This document shows positions 1-8,332 of a stretch of DNA of 64,000 nucleotides, one piece after another. The stretch is taken from contig NZ_CP045096.1 of the NCBI RefSeq assembly GCF_009184865.1, positions 5,642,001 through 5,706,000 of the forward strand, written 5' to 3'. The translations under genes were made by a program, and so were the position numbers. Source of the DNA: Streptomyces phaeolivaceus. GTDB taxonomy: Bacteria > Actinomycetota > Actinomycetes > Streptomycetales > Streptomycetaceae. The first letter of the stretch is position 1, and each line of letters starts with the position of its first letter. Below the pieces are notes generated by a model, which was given only the letters and a program-made list of their open reading frames with translations, had not been told where the DNA came from and did no database searches.

Positions 1-779
1 CGTCGAACACGGGCCCGCTGCTGGTCGTCTCCGCGATGTCCCTGCTGGCCGCCTCCGCGCTGACCATACGCCGCACCGCGCAGCGCGAGGTGACCGCTCA
101 GCAGACGGTGACCGAGCACGAGCGTTCCAAGCGGACCCTGCTGGAGGAGCGCACCACGATCGCCCGCGAGCTGCACGACGTGGTCGCCCACCACATGTCG
201 GTGGTCGCCATCCAGGCCGAGGCCGCGCCCTACCGCGTGGAGAACCCGCCGCCGGAGCTGGAGCAGGCCTTCGCCACGATCCGGGAGAACGCGGTGGCCG
301 CGCTCACCGAGCTGCGCCGCGTCCTCGGGGTGGTCCGCGCCGAGGACTACGAGGCCCCGGACGCCCCGCAGCCCACCCTCGCCGACCTCGACGGCCTGCT
401 CGCCAATGTGCGCGAGGCCGGCCTCACGGTCGACAAGGTGGTCACCGGCGCCGTCCGTGAACTCCCGCAGGGCGTGGAGCTGTCGGCGTACCGGATAGTG
501 CAGGAGGCCCTCAGCAACACCCTGCGGCACGCACCCGGCGCGACGGCCCGTGTGGAGATCGGCTACGTCCTGGGCGGGCTGGGCCTGCGCATAGTCAACG
601 ACCCGTCGCCGGAGGTGAGGCTGGTGAAGTCCACCCATGGCACGGGCCACGGCCTCACCGGGATGCGCGAGCGGGTCACCATGCTGAACGGCGAGATGAC
701 GACGGGCGACACGGAGGACGGAGGCTATGAGGTGACGGTGTTCCTGCCGGTGGTCGGCGCGAGCGAGGGCGACGCATGA
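1..779 (+). CDS. Sensor histidine kinase, NarL/DesK type (5' end outside window)
   Basis: The reading frame is open from the first bases of the window, so the N-terminus lies outside it. The first visible residues (about nt 3-70) are hydrophobic and look like the end of a membrane segment. The HisKA_3 phosphoacceptor box is visible as ELHDVVAHHMSVVAIQ (about nt 166-215), and the C-terminus has the HATPase pattern ending in GHGLTGMRERV. The stop overlaps the start of the response regulator gene (ATGA), so the two are probably co-translated. It should autophosphorylate on the His of the HDVVAHH box and pass the phosphate to the partner regulator. The signal is unknown because the sensor region is not in the window. 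Confidence 0.9.
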   Translation, partial: SNTGPLLVVSAMSLLAASALTIRRTAQREVTAQQTVTEHERSKRTLLEERTTIARELHDVVAHHMSVVAIQAEAAPYRVENPPPELEQAFATIRENAVAALTELRRVLGVVRAEDYEAPDAPQPTLADLDGLLANVREAGLTVDKVVTGAVRELPQGVELSAYRIVQEALSNTLRHAPGATARVEIGYVLGGLGLRIVNDPSPEVRLVKSTHGTGHGLTGMRERVTMLNGEMTTGDTEDGGYEVTVFLPVVGASEGDA

Positions 780-1441
780 CGATCCGTGTACTGATCGCCG
801 ACGACCAGATGATGGTCCGCGAGGGCTTCTCCGTGCTGCTCGGCGCGATGCCGGACATCGAGGTGGTCGGCGAGGCGGTGAACGGCCGGGACGCGGTCGA
901 CCGGGTCCGGGAGCTGTCGCCGGATGTCGTCCTGATGGACATCCGGATGCCCGAGCTGAACGGCATCGAGGCCACCCGGGAGATCGTGGCGTCGGGCGGC
1001 GGGGCGAAGGTGCTGGTGCTGACCACGTTCGACCTGGACGAGTACGTGTACCAGGCGCTGCGCGCGGGAGCGTCCGGCTTTCTCCTGAAGGACGCCTCCG
1101 CGCGGCAACTGGCCGACGGGGTACGGGTGGTGGCCGCCGGTGAGGCACTGCTCGCGCCGTCCGTCACCAAGCGTCTGATCACGGAGTTCTCCAAGCTGGC
1201 GCAGGCCCCCCGCCCGTCGGCGGCCACCCAGCTGGCGTACGGCGAACTCACCGACCGTGAGACCGAGGTCCTGGTGCTGATCGCCCAGGGACTGTCCAAC
1301 TCGGAGATAGCCGAGCGGCTGGTGGTCGCCGAGTCCACGATCAAGACCCATGTGAGCCGGATCCTGGTCAAGCTGGGCCTGCGGGACCGCACCCAGGCGG
1401 CGGTGTTCGCGTACGAGGCGAGACTGGTCACGCCCGCCTGA
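776..1441 (+). CDS. Response regulator, NarL/FixJ family (LuxR-type HTH)
   Basis: This 221-residue protein has a receiver domain (about residues 1-120) with phosphoacceptor Asp in VVLMDIRMPE, a Thr/Lys switch region (LTTF, LLKDAS) and a C-terminal GerE/LuxR helix-turn-helix (TDRETEVLVLIAQGLSNSEI and the following helix, about 155-210). The ATG overlaps the stop of the upstream kinase gene by 4 bp, so the kinase and regulator form one two-component unit. As a DNA-binding regulator its targets are unknown. The P450 gene 62 bp downstream on the same strand is a possible target by position only. Confidence 0.93.
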   Translation: MTIRVLIADDQMMVREGFSVLLGAMPDIEVVGEAVNGRDAVDRVRELSPDVVLMDIRMPELNGIEATREIVASGGGAKVLVLTTFDLDEYVYQALRAGASGFLLKDASARQLADGVRVVAAGEALLAPSVTKRLITEFSKLAQAPRPSAATQLAYGELTDRETEVLVLIAQGLSNSEIAERLVVAESTIKTHVSRILVKLGLRDRTQAAVFAYEARLVTPA

Positions 1442-1502
1442 GGGACCCCAGGCCGGCCGGACACCCCTGGTCAGAAAGGGGGAACCGGGCTAGCGTCGCC
1501 GC

Positions 1503-2720
1503 ATGGCAGCTGCTTCCGACCTCGCTTTCGACCCGTGGGACCCCGACTTCGTGGCCGACCCGTACCCGGCGTACGCGGAGCTGCGGGCAAGGGGCAGGGT
1601 GCGGTACTTCGAGCCCACGAACCAGTGGCTCGTCCCGCATCACGCCGATGTCTCGGCACTGCTGCGGGACCGGCGGCTCGGGCGGACGTATCAGCACCGG
1701 TTCACGCACGAGGACTTCGGGCGGACGGCGCCGCCGGCGGAGCACGAGCCGTTCCACACGCTGAACGACCACGGGATGCTCGACCTGGAGCCGCCGGACC
1801 ACACGCGGATCAGGCGGCTGGTGTCGAAGGCGTTCACCCCGCGCACGGTGGAGCGGCTGAAGCCGTATGTGGAGGAGCTGGCCGGTGAGCTGGTGGCCGG
1901 GCTGGTGGCGGCCGGCGGGGGCGACCTGCTGACGGATGTGGCGGAGCCGCTGCCGGTGGCGGTGATCGCGGAGATGCTCGGGATCCCGGAGTCGGACCGG
2001 GCGCAGCTGCGGCCCTGGTCGGCGGACATCTGCGGGATGTACGAGCTGAGCCCCTCGGAGGAGACGGCGAAGCGGGCGGTGCGGGCGTCGGTGGAGTTCT
2101 CGGAGTATCTCCGGGAGCTGATCGCGCACCGGCGGGCGGAGCCCGGCGAGGACCTGGTCTCGGGGCTGATCGCCGCGTACGACGAGGGCGAGCGGCTCAC
2201 CGAGCAGGAGATGATCTCGACCTGTGTGCTGCTGCTGAACGCGGGCCACGAGGCGACGGTGAACGCGACGGTGAACGGCTGGTGGGCGCTGTTCCGTAAC
2301 CCGGAGCAGTTGGCGGCCCTGCGCGCGGACCACTCGCTGGTGCCGGCGGCGGTGGAGGAGCTGATGCGGTACGACACCCCGCTCCAGCTGTTCGAGCGGT
2401 GGGTGCTGGACGACATCGAGATCGACGGGACGACGGTGCCCCGGGGCGCGGAGATCGCGATGCTGTTCGGCTCGGCCAACCATGACCCGGCGGTGTTCGC
2501 CGAGCCCGGGAAGCTGGACCTCACCCGCAAGGAGAACCCGCACATCTCGTTCAGCGCGGGCATCCACTACTGCATCGGCGCCCCGCTCGCCCGGATCGAA
2601 CTGGCGGCCTCGATGACGGCCCTCCTGGAGAAGGCCCCGACCCTCGCGCTCGCCACGGACCCGACCCGCAAGCCGAACTTCGTGATCCGGGGCCTGGACG
2701 GCCTATCCGTCGAGGTCTGA
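1503..2720 (+). CDS. Cytochrome P450
   Basis: This 405-residue soluble bacterial P450 has the expected landmarks in order: the I-helix oxygen-activation motif AGHEAT (about residue 247), the K-helix ExxR in EELMRYDTP, and the heme-ligand loop FSAGIHYCIGAPLARIE with Cys357 as the thiolate ligand. The length is typical of CYP105/CYP107-like Streptomyces enzymes. It should be a heme monooxygenase using a ferredoxin/reductase supplied from elsewhere, since no ferredoxin gene is adjacent. The substrate cannot be read from the sequence. ATG at 1503 fits the family N-terminus (FDPWDPDFVADPYPAYAELR). Confidence 0.95.
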   Translation: MAAASDLAFDPWDPDFVADPYPAYAELRARGRVRYFEPTNQWLVPHHADVSALLRDRRLGRTYQHRFTHEDFGRTAPPAEHEPFHTLNDHGMLDLEPPDHTRIRRLVSKAFTPRTVERLKPYVEELAGELVAGLVAAGGGDLLTDVAEPLPVAVIAEMLGIPESDRAQLRPWSADICGMYELSPSEETAKRAVRASVEFSEYLRELIAHRRAEPGEDLVSGLIAAYDEGERLTEQEMISTCVLLLNAGHEATVNATVNGWWALFRNPEQLAALRADHSLVPAAVEELMRYDTPLQLFERWVLDDIEIDGTTVPRGAEIAMLFGSANHDPAVFAEPGKLDLTRKENPHISFSAGIHYCIGAPLARIELAASMTALLEKAPTLALATDPTRKPNFVIRGLDGLSVEV

Positions 2721-2855
2721 GGAGCCCCCACCGCCCGCTCCCCGCCCCCTTCGCCGGGCCAGTACCAGCGCGATCGCCAGGCAGACGGCGGCCGGGAGGG
2801 CGGCCCCGGCGAGGACGACGAACGGAAGCTCCGTGGCGAGGACGGTGTAGTCCAT
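2703..2855 (-). CDS. Small single-span membrane protein, hypothetical
   Basis: A 50-residue product (from ATG at 2855) begins MDYTVLATELPF, has one hydrophobic helix (about residues 10-34) and ends in an Arg/Gly-rich tail. It overlaps the 3' end of the P450 gene tail-to-tail by 18 bp. A purine-rich stretch (GGGCGAGG) precedes the ATG. The longer frame running upstream is low-complexity and probably not translated. No function is recognised. It could equally be non-coding. Confidence 0.35.
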   Translation of the reverse strand: MDYTVLATELPFVVLAGAALPAAVCLAIALVLARRRGRGAGGGGSSDLDG

Positions 2856-3202
2856 GTCCTCGCCCTCGAAGCCGCCCCGGAGATGGCGTCGTGTGCGGTC
2901 CGAGGTACTCCAGGCGAGCGTCGCGGTCAACGCCCCCACCGCCGACAGCGCGCACCCACCACACCCCCACACACTCTGCCGCTCCGGCCGCCGACCCTCT
3001 GCCCCCCGACCCTCTGCCCCCCGGCCTTCTGACCCCTGACCCTCTCCCCCTCGGCCCTCCGCCCCTAAGCTCGCCAAGTCCCGGTCCCGGTCCCTGTCCC
3101 GGTCGTCTGCGCCTCGTCGGTCCATGACCGGAGGGACGCGTGGTGCCGGGCGGCGGTTCTTTCGGGCCCCGGCCTCGGCACCCGGCCTCGGCGCACTCGT
3201 CC
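2856..3202. other. Intergenic stretch without a recognisable gene
   Basis: About 350 bp of C-rich, low-complexity sequence (runs of CCCTCTGCCCC-type repeats around 2995-3060) lie between the small membrane ORF and the left flank of the IS701-family element. Overlapping frames in both directions are Pro/Arg-rich and show no family resemblance. No RNA gene or clear terminator was seen. Confidence 0.4.
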
Positions 3203-3239
3203 TCAGCTGCTCAGATCCCGCCGTCGCAGCCCGGCCTAG
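3203..3239 (-). pseudogene. C-terminal tail of the IS-interrupted ABC permease
   Basis: Read on the minus strand across the excised IS and one CTAG copy, the frame of the permease at 4627-5970 continues as AGLRRRDLSS followed by TGA (3203-3205). An Arg-rich tail after the last membrane helix is what the end of such a permease should look like. The CTAG target itself supplies an in-frame TAG, so the fragment is not translated with the rest in the present sequence. The assignment is inferred from frame continuity and composition. Confidence 0.5.
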
Positions 3240-4626
3240 TACTGCAACCGCATCTGCGGGTTGTGGCCTCGGCGTTTGTAGTGGGAGCGGCGGGCACGGG
3301 CCTGGCTGCGTCGTCGGAAGCGTGACCAGTGCAGATGATGGTCGTTGCTGTGGTGGCGGGGCGTGACGATGATGTGGCCGATCAGTCGGCGGATCTCCGG
3401 GACGCTGAGGGGTATGAGGTCTTGCTCGTCGTCCGCTCCGCCCCTTTTGCGGCTTCTGCGGCGCGGACGGCGGTCAGGTAGGCGAGGGCGGCCATGGCCA
3501 GGGTGATGTGGCGGTACCAGGCCCGGTAGAGCCTCACCTGGTAGTGGTCCAGGCCGCACTCGCCCTTGGCGGTCTGGAAGCACTCCTCCACCGCCCACCT
3601 CGCGGCGGCTACCTTGACCAGGTCTTTCAGCCGGGAGGCCACCGATCCGTAGCAGACGTAGTAGGCGATCTCGGTGGGGTCGCTGATGCTGCGGCGGGCC
3701 AGAACCCAGTGCCCGAAGCCGTTCTCCCAGTACGGGCGGATGGCGACGCGGGCCCAGTCGTAGATCCGTTCGCCGTGCGCGCCCTGGCCCCCGGAAACCC
3801 GCTTCCACGCTTGCCTGGGCAGGGCGGCGACCAACTGGTCCACCCTGGCGTCGCCGCCGTCCGCCGTGGTCACGGTGTCGTTGACCTTGGTGGCCAGTAC
3901 GTGCGCGATCCTGCGTTCCTCCAGCCATACCCGCAGGTGCTTGACCTGCCCGTATGCCTCGTCAGCGGTGACCCACGCGAACGGGATGCCTGCGTCGACG
4001 GCACGTTGCAGCATCCACTTGCAGTGCTCATTCTTGGTCGCGAAGGGGATCTCGTCGTCGATCCCGGCTGCGCGGCAGCGCTCACGGTCATCCGTCCAGG
4101 AAACGGGGATGTAGAGCTCACGGTCGATCAATGCCCGCCCCCTGGCGGAGGCGTAGGCCAGGAAGGTCCCGATCTGGCAGTTCTCCGTGCGGCCGGCGGT
4201 ACCTGTGTACTGCCGCTGGACTCCGGCGGACTTGGTGCCCTTCTTCAGGAAACCGGTGTCGTCGCAGATCAGGACCGCGTTCTTGGCTCCGATGGTCTCC
4301 ACGACGAAGTCGCGCACATCGTCGCGGACCGCGTTCTCGTCCCAGTCGGAGTGGTTGAGCAGGCGCTGGACGCCGTCCGGGCGGAGCTGCCCGACCTGCT
4401 CGGACAGCGTCCACCCGTTCTTCTTCTCCAGCGGCGCGACGAGTCCGTTCAGGTAGTCCAGCGCCCGCTCGCGGGGCTCCGACCTGCCGAAACGGTGGGC
4501 GAACCGGGCATGGAGCCCGGCCACCCCCTCGGACCACGACTCGACCTGCTCAACCGTCAGCGCATCAGCACACAGTCATACCAACGAGACCGCCGACCAT
4601 CCGTCACGCCAGATGCGGTTGCAGTA
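3240..4626 (-). mobile_element. IS701-family insertion sequence, 1387 bp
   Basis: The ends carry a perfect 17-bp inverted repeat: TACTGCAACCGCATCTG at 3240-3256 and its reverse complement at 4610-4626. Both ends are flanked by CTAG (3236-3239 and 4627-4630), which fits the 4-bp YTAR target duplication known for the IS701 family. One transposase gene fills the element on the minus strand. The perfect ends and intact transposase frame suggest a recent, possibly still active copy. It is inserted at the 3' end of an ABC permease gene. Confidence 0.9.
3382..4524 (-). CDS. IS701-family DDE transposase
   Basis: The 380-residue product starts at GTG (MAGLHARFAHRFGRSEPRER). Family landmarks are a first acidic motif LICDDTGFLKKG, a second motif WVTADEAYG and a third RWAVEECFQTAKGECGLDHY, giving the D, D and E of the catalytic triad. 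The length and the context inside a 17-bp inverted repeat agree with IS701. It catalyses cut-and-paste movement of the element. No frameshift or internal stop is seen. Confidence 0.93.
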   Translation of the reverse strand: MAGLHARFAHRFGRSEPRERALDYLNGLVAPLEKKNGWTLSEQVGQLRPDGVQRLLNHSDWDENAVRDDVRDFVVETIGAKNAVLICDDTGFLKKGTKSAGVQRQYTGTAGRTENCQIGTFLAYASARGRALIDRELYIPVSWTDDRERCRAAGIDDEIPFATKNEHCKWMLQRAVDAGIPFAWVTADEAYGQVKHLRVWLEERRIAHVLATKVNDTVTTADGGDARVDQLVAALPRQAWKRVSGGQGAHGERIYDWARVAIRPYWENGFGHWVLARRSISDPTEIAYYVCYGSVASRLKDLVKVAAARWAVEECFQTAKGECGLDHYQVRLYRAWYRHITLAMAALAYLTAVRAAEAAKGAERTTSKTSYPSASRRSAD

Positions 4627-5970
4627 CTAGCCCCCCGCCACCAGCGCCGCCGCGAGCGCGGTCAGTGTCAGGACCGGGGTCCAGTGCGTCTCGCCGCCCG
4701 GCAGCTTCGGAAGGTGGCCGAAGGGGGAGAGGTCGAGGACGAACTGAGGGGCGTCGAGCACGGGGCCGATCCAGCCGATGAGGAGGACAGCTCCGGCGAT
4801 GCCCCAGGCCGCCGGTGCCGCGCGGGGAGTGAGCCCGTGCAGCAGCACGGCCGCGCCGCCGACCACCCAGACCCCGGCGACCTGGACGAGGCAGGCGCCC
4901 AGGATCGGGCCGGCCTCCTTGCCGTAGCCGAGGACGAAGCCGAGACCGGCGAGGAACATGATCCACACGGTGCCGCCGAAGGCGACGGACAGATGCCCGG
5001 CGGCCCAGCGCAGCCGGCCCACCGCGCCCGCGAGCAGCGGTTCGGCGCGCCCCGAGGTCTCCTCGCCGTGCGGACGCAGCACGGAGCCGACGATGTAGAG
5101 CGCGGCGATCAGACCGAGCATGCCGATCGTCGCGGCGAGGAAGGCGTTGGTCAGACCGGACTGGCCGCCCATGCGTTCGAAGATCTCGCGGGCGCCCTCG
5201 TTGTCGCCGACGAAGTCGGCCGTGCCCTCGGTCAGCCCGCCGTAGACGACGCCGGTGAGGAAGAAGCCGATGCTCCAGCCGAGGACATTGCCGCGCTGGA
5301 GCCGCCAGGCCAGCGCGCCGGCCGTACCCAGCCGTCCGGCGGCCGGTCCCGGCCGGGTCGGCAGGAAGCTCATGCCGACGTCCCGGCGCCCGGCGAGCGC
5401 GTACGCCACCGCGCCCTGGATCGCCGTCGCGGCCACGAACAGCAGCAGCACCCACCAGCGCTCATCCGCGAACGAACGCTCGTTTTCGAGCCACCCCAGC
5501 GGCGACACCCACGTGAAGAAAGACGAACCTTCGTTCTCGGAAGCGTCGCCGGCCGCTCGCAGCGCGAACGCCGCGCCCAGCACCCCCGCCGTCAGCCCCC
5601 GCGCCAGCCGTGCGCTCTCCGTCAGCTGCGCCACCACCGCCGCCATCGTCGCGAACACCATCCCGACGCCCGCGATCCCCAGCCCGAAGGCCAGCGCGCC
5701 CGCCGCGCCCTGCCCGGCCAGCCCGAGAGTGACGAGGAGCGCCAGCCCGCCGTTGGCGACGGCCGCCGCGAGCAGGGCGGCGGTCAGGGGCGCCCGGCGC
5801 CCGACCATGCCCGAGGCGATCAGTTCCTGGCGTCCGCTCTCCTCCTCGTCGCGGGTGTGGCGGATGACGACGAGGAGGCTCATGACGGCGGCGAGGAGAC
5901 CGGCGTAGACGCCGACGCGCCAGGCGGCCAGGGCGCCGAGGGAGTCGTCGAAGACCGGGCCGACCAGGGC
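4627..5970 (-). pseudogene. ABC exporter permease, truncated at both ends
   Basis: The frame encodes about 448 residues of a 12-helix-type ABC permease of the kind annotated as an ABC-2-like or antibiotic exporter in actinomycetes. It includes VVIRHTRDEEESGRQELIAS, which looks characteristic of this family, and many hydrophobic segments. The N-terminal part is missing: homology-like sequence stops near 5970, where it runs directly into a plus-strand regulator fragment. The C-terminus is cut by the IS701 element. No ATP-binding subunit gene is present next to it, whereas such permeases normally have one. The gene is judged non-functional. Confidence 0.8.
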
Positions 5971-6303
5971 GAGCAGCTGAAGATCAGCCCCGCCGCCGTC
6001 TCCGGCGCGGTCCGCTATCTCGCCCAGGTGCACCTGGTGTCACGCGAGCGCGAACCGGGTTCGCGACGCGAGCGCTACCGCGTCCACAGCGACCAGTGGT
6101 ACGAGGCCCTCACCAACCGCGAGGCCATCATCAAGCGCTGGGAGGAGGCGCTGCGCGAGGGCGTCACCAGCCTGGGCGCCGACAGCCCGGCGGGCCGCCG
6201 GCTCTCCGAGACCCTCGCCTTCTTCGAGTTCGTCGAGACCGAGGTCGAGGAGATGATGGGCCGCTGGCGCGTACGCCGCGACGAGATGTTCGGCCGGGAC
6301 TAG
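5971..6303 (+). pseudogene. GbsR/MarR-type regulator, C-terminal fragment
   Basis: From nt 5971 the plus-strand frame reads EQLKISPAAVSGAVRYLAQV, which is the recognition-helix half of a winged helix. A wing (REREPGSRRERYRV) and a helical C-terminal part ending EMFGRD follow. This matches the C-terminal two thirds of GbsR/MarR-like regulators that are often encoded next to ABC exporters in Streptomyces. The N-terminal helices and start codon are missing, because the sequence immediately upstream belongs to the permease on the other strand. It is read as the other side of a deletion scar. Confidence 0.75.
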
Positions 6304-6425
6304 GCAGGCGGCCGGGACTGGACAGACGGCCGGAACCAGGCAGACGGCCGGGACTGGACAGACGGCCGGGACCGGACAGACGGCCGGAACCAGGCAGACG
6401 GCCGGGACTGGCGGACGGTCGGTAC
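6304..6425. repeat. Minisatellite, 17-18 bp units (GACGGCCGGGACTGGACA)
   Basis: Six to seven degenerate tandem copies of a unit close to CAGACGGCCGGGACTGGA (variants GGAACCAGG and GGGACCGGA) follow directly on the regulator-fragment stop codon and run into the 3' end of the next, convergent gene. The alternating variants suggest a higher-order unit of about 36 bp. No coding role is apparent. Confidence 0.8.
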
Positions 6426-6438
6426 TCGCCGGCGGGGG

Positions 6439-6891
6439 CTAAGTGTCCGTCTTCTCCGTGCGGTTCGTCAGGCGTTCGTGGCGCTGTCGTGCCGCCTGGG
6501 GGGTCTGGAGGCCGAGGCCGAACGCGATCTCCGGCCAGGTCATGCCACGGCCCCGGGCCATGTCGAGGAGGCCGACCTCCAGTTCGTCCATCTCGCCACG
6601 GGCGAGGGGGATCAGGGTCAGGGCGGCGGTGATGTCGGCGCGGTCGATCTCCGCCTCGCCGTCGTCGAGGAGGGCGGCGCCGCTGAGCAGGTACGAGACC
6701 AGCCGGATCGCCTCGTGCGGACCGAGGACATGCGGGTGGACCTGGCGATTCCGCCGCTCGGCCGTGTCCGCGTGCCGCTCGGCGATACGGAACAAGGACT
6801 TGTACACACGCTGGGCGCGCGCCTCGTCCGCGCTCGGGGGCGTGAAGGGATCGGTGGGCGGATCGGAGGGCGGCTCGCTGGACGAAGTCAT
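6439..6891 (-). CDS. Predicted HTH DNA-binding protein
   Basis: The 150-residue protein starts at ATG 6891 (MTSSSEPPSDPPTDPF); an upstream GTG at 6915 is also in frame. It has a disordered acidic/Pro-rich N-terminus, a helical middle, and a C-terminal segment RGRGMTWPEIAFGLGLQTPQ plus AARQRHERL that looks like a helix-turn-helix of the type found in small Streptomyces DNA-binding proteins. The short palindrome GTTGTCAAC and a 14-bp tandem repeat lie just upstream and could be its operator. The regulated genes are unknown. Confidence 0.7.
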   Translation of the reverse strand: MTSSSEPPSDPPTDPFTPPSADEARAQRVYKSLFRIAERHADTAERRNRQVHPHVLGPHEAIRLVSYLLSGAALLDDGEAEIDRADITAALTLIPLARGEMDELEVGLLDMARGRGMTWPEIAFGLGLQTPQAARQRHERLTNRTEKTDT

Positions 6892-6918
6892 GCGCCCATC
6901 GTGAGGCGCAAACACTTT

Positions 6919-6955
6919 GTTGTCAACGAACTATTTCCAGCGAACTATTTCCAGC
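6919..6955. repeat. Palindrome GTTGTCAAC plus tandem 14-mer
   Basis: GTTGTCAAC (6919-6927) is directly followed by two exact copies of GAACTATTTCCAGC (6928-6941 and 6942-6955). The segment is noticeably A+T-rich for this genome and lies immediately upstream of the HTH gene start, so it may be promoter or operator sequence. That role is inferred from position only. Confidence 0.6.
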
Positions 6956-6995
6956 GGGTCATGCCCAGCCGGCGGCTTCTCCCGGACGGTCCCTC

Positions 6996-7577
6996 TCACC
7001 GGCGTCCGCCGAACTCCCACTCCCGCACCTCGGCCTCGGCGTACCGTTCCCCGTCCAGTACGGCGCGCGCCGCGTCCCCGTCCGGGGCGCGGACCAGCGC
7101 CGCCGTCCCCAGCCAGGCCGTGCCGTCGTCCGACAGCAGCGGCCCGTACGCGATCAACTCGTCCCGCCACGCGGCCGGAACGGCGAGTTCGACGGCGTCC
7201 CCCGGGCCGGAGCCCGCGCCGGAGCCGAGGTCCGGTCCGAGGCCGAGCACCAGGTGGCGACGGCCGCCGCCGCGCCCGCCCGGGAACTCCCACATCGTGC
7301 GGCCCAGCAGATTCCGCCAGCGGCGCAGCAGCACGTCCCGGAACACACCGGCCTGCTGGTCGGGCTCGTCGAAGGCGAACGCCCGTGCCGCCGCGGCGTC
7401 CGGCAGGTCGACGATGTGCACACTCCCGGAGGGCGTCTCCCCGTCCTCCGCGAAGGTCGGACCCCGGGCGATCAGCTCCTTCGCGTACCCGTCCATGTAC
7501 GACCAGTGCGCCTCCACCAGCTCCTCGCGGAGGTCGAGAGTGCCGGCCCGGTCACGGTGGAAGCAGAAGAACTCCAT
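6996..7577 (-). CDS. YCII-related domain protein
   Basis: The 193-residue protein starts at ATG 7577 (MEFFCFHRDRAGT). It appears to be two tandem YCII-like (dimeric alpha/beta barrel) units. The first is MEFFCFHRD through FRDVLLRRW with the YAKELIARGPTF pattern. The second is ELIAYGPLLSDDGTAWLGTA through YAEAEVREWEF. A Gly-rich linker joins them. YCII domains are small ferredoxin-like folds of uncertain biochemical role. It is transcribed away from the GNAT gene with about 100 bp between the starts. Confidence 0.7.
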   Translation of the reverse strand: MEFFCFHRDRAGTLDLREELVEAHWSYMDGYAKELIARGPTFAEDGETPSGSVHIVDLPDAAAARAFAFDEPDQQAGVFRDVLLRRWRNLLGRTMWEFPGGRGGGRRHLVLGLGPDLGSGAGSGPGDAVELAVPAAWRDELIAYGPLLSDDGTAWLGTAALVRAPDGDAARAVLDGERYAEAEVREWEFGGRR

Positions 7578-7677
7578 GCCCCGCAGCCTCCCCGACCCTC
7601 CCCGAAGTCTCAACGGACTTACGGCGCGTGGACTTGGTCGGTGGACACGGCTCGACGTGGTGGCCGATGATCCCCGC

Positions 7678-8187
7678 ATGATCCGTACCGCCACCGTGCA
7701 CGACGTCGCGGAGATCATCGCGATGATCCGCGAACTGGCCGCCTACGAAAGGGCGGTCGAGCAGGCCCGAGCCACCGAGGAGCAGCTCCGCGAGGCGCTG
7801 TTCGGTGAGCACCCGGCGGCGTACGCGCTGATCGCGCAGGACGACGACACGGGTGAACCCGTGGGCTACGCCCTGTGGTTCCCGCTCTTCTCGACCTGGA
7901 CCGGTACGCGCGGGATGCACCTGGAGGACCTCTACGTACGTCCGGACGCCCGGGGCGGGGGACACGGCAAGGCCCTGCTCGCGGCCCTCGCCGCGCTCTG
8001 TGCACGGAGTGGCTACGAGCGCTTCGAATGGTGGGTGCTGGCCTGGAACGAGCCGACGATCGACTTCTACCGGTCGCTGGACGTCGAGTTCCTCGACGAA
8101 TGGAGGGTGTGCCGCCTCAGTGGCGAGCCCCTCAAGGCGCTCGCCGCCCGTGCCCCGGCCGTCGTGGACGGCACCTCCGACGCGTAG
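7678..8187 (+). CDS. GNAT-family N-acetyltransferase
   Basis: The 169-residue GNAT enzyme has MIRTATVHDVAEIIAMIREL at the N-terminus, the acetyl-CoA binding loop LYVRPDARGGGHGKALL (R/QxxGxG/A type, about residues 85-101) and a C-terminal motif B region WWVLAWNEPTIDFYRSL. The N-terminal AAYERA and LEDLYV patterns resemble the spermidine/diamine acetyltransferase branch. It probably transfers acetyl from acetyl-CoA to an amine. The substrate is uncertain. It ends ahead of a strong hairpin terminator. Confidence 0.88.
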   Translation: MIRTATVHDVAEIIAMIRELAAYERAVEQARATEEQLREALFGEHPAAYALIAQDDDTGEPVGYALWFPLFSTWTGTRGMHLEDLYVRPDARGGGHGKALLAALAALCARSGYERFEWWVLAWNEPTIDFYRSLDVEFLDEWRVCRLSGEPLKALAARAPAVVDGTSDA

Positions 8188-8261
8188 GGCCTGTCTCGGT
8201 CGGCGGCACGGGTGGGGGAATGGCGAGCTCGGGGCATCCCGAAGGGATACCTTCGTGCCGG

Positions 8262-8292
8262 AACCCCGGCTCGATTACGGCGAGCCGGGGTT
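8262..8292. terminator. Hairpin terminator, 12-bp perfect stem
   Basis: AACCCCGGCTCG (8262-8273) and CGAGCCGGGGTT (8281-8292) form a perfect 12-bp stem with a 7-nt loop. It lies between the 3' ends of the convergent GNAT and secreted-protein genes, so it probably terminates both. Confidence 0.8.
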
Positions 8293-8332
8293 TCCGATGG
8301 TGCGACGAGGCCTTCAGGCCTCGGTGGTCGGA

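Noticed and set aside
3508..6303. A 931-residue plus-strand open frame
   Set aside because: It runs antisense to the IS701 transposase and the permease and has composition typical of a shadow frame. Only its last 110 codons (5971 onward) carry a recognisable protein.
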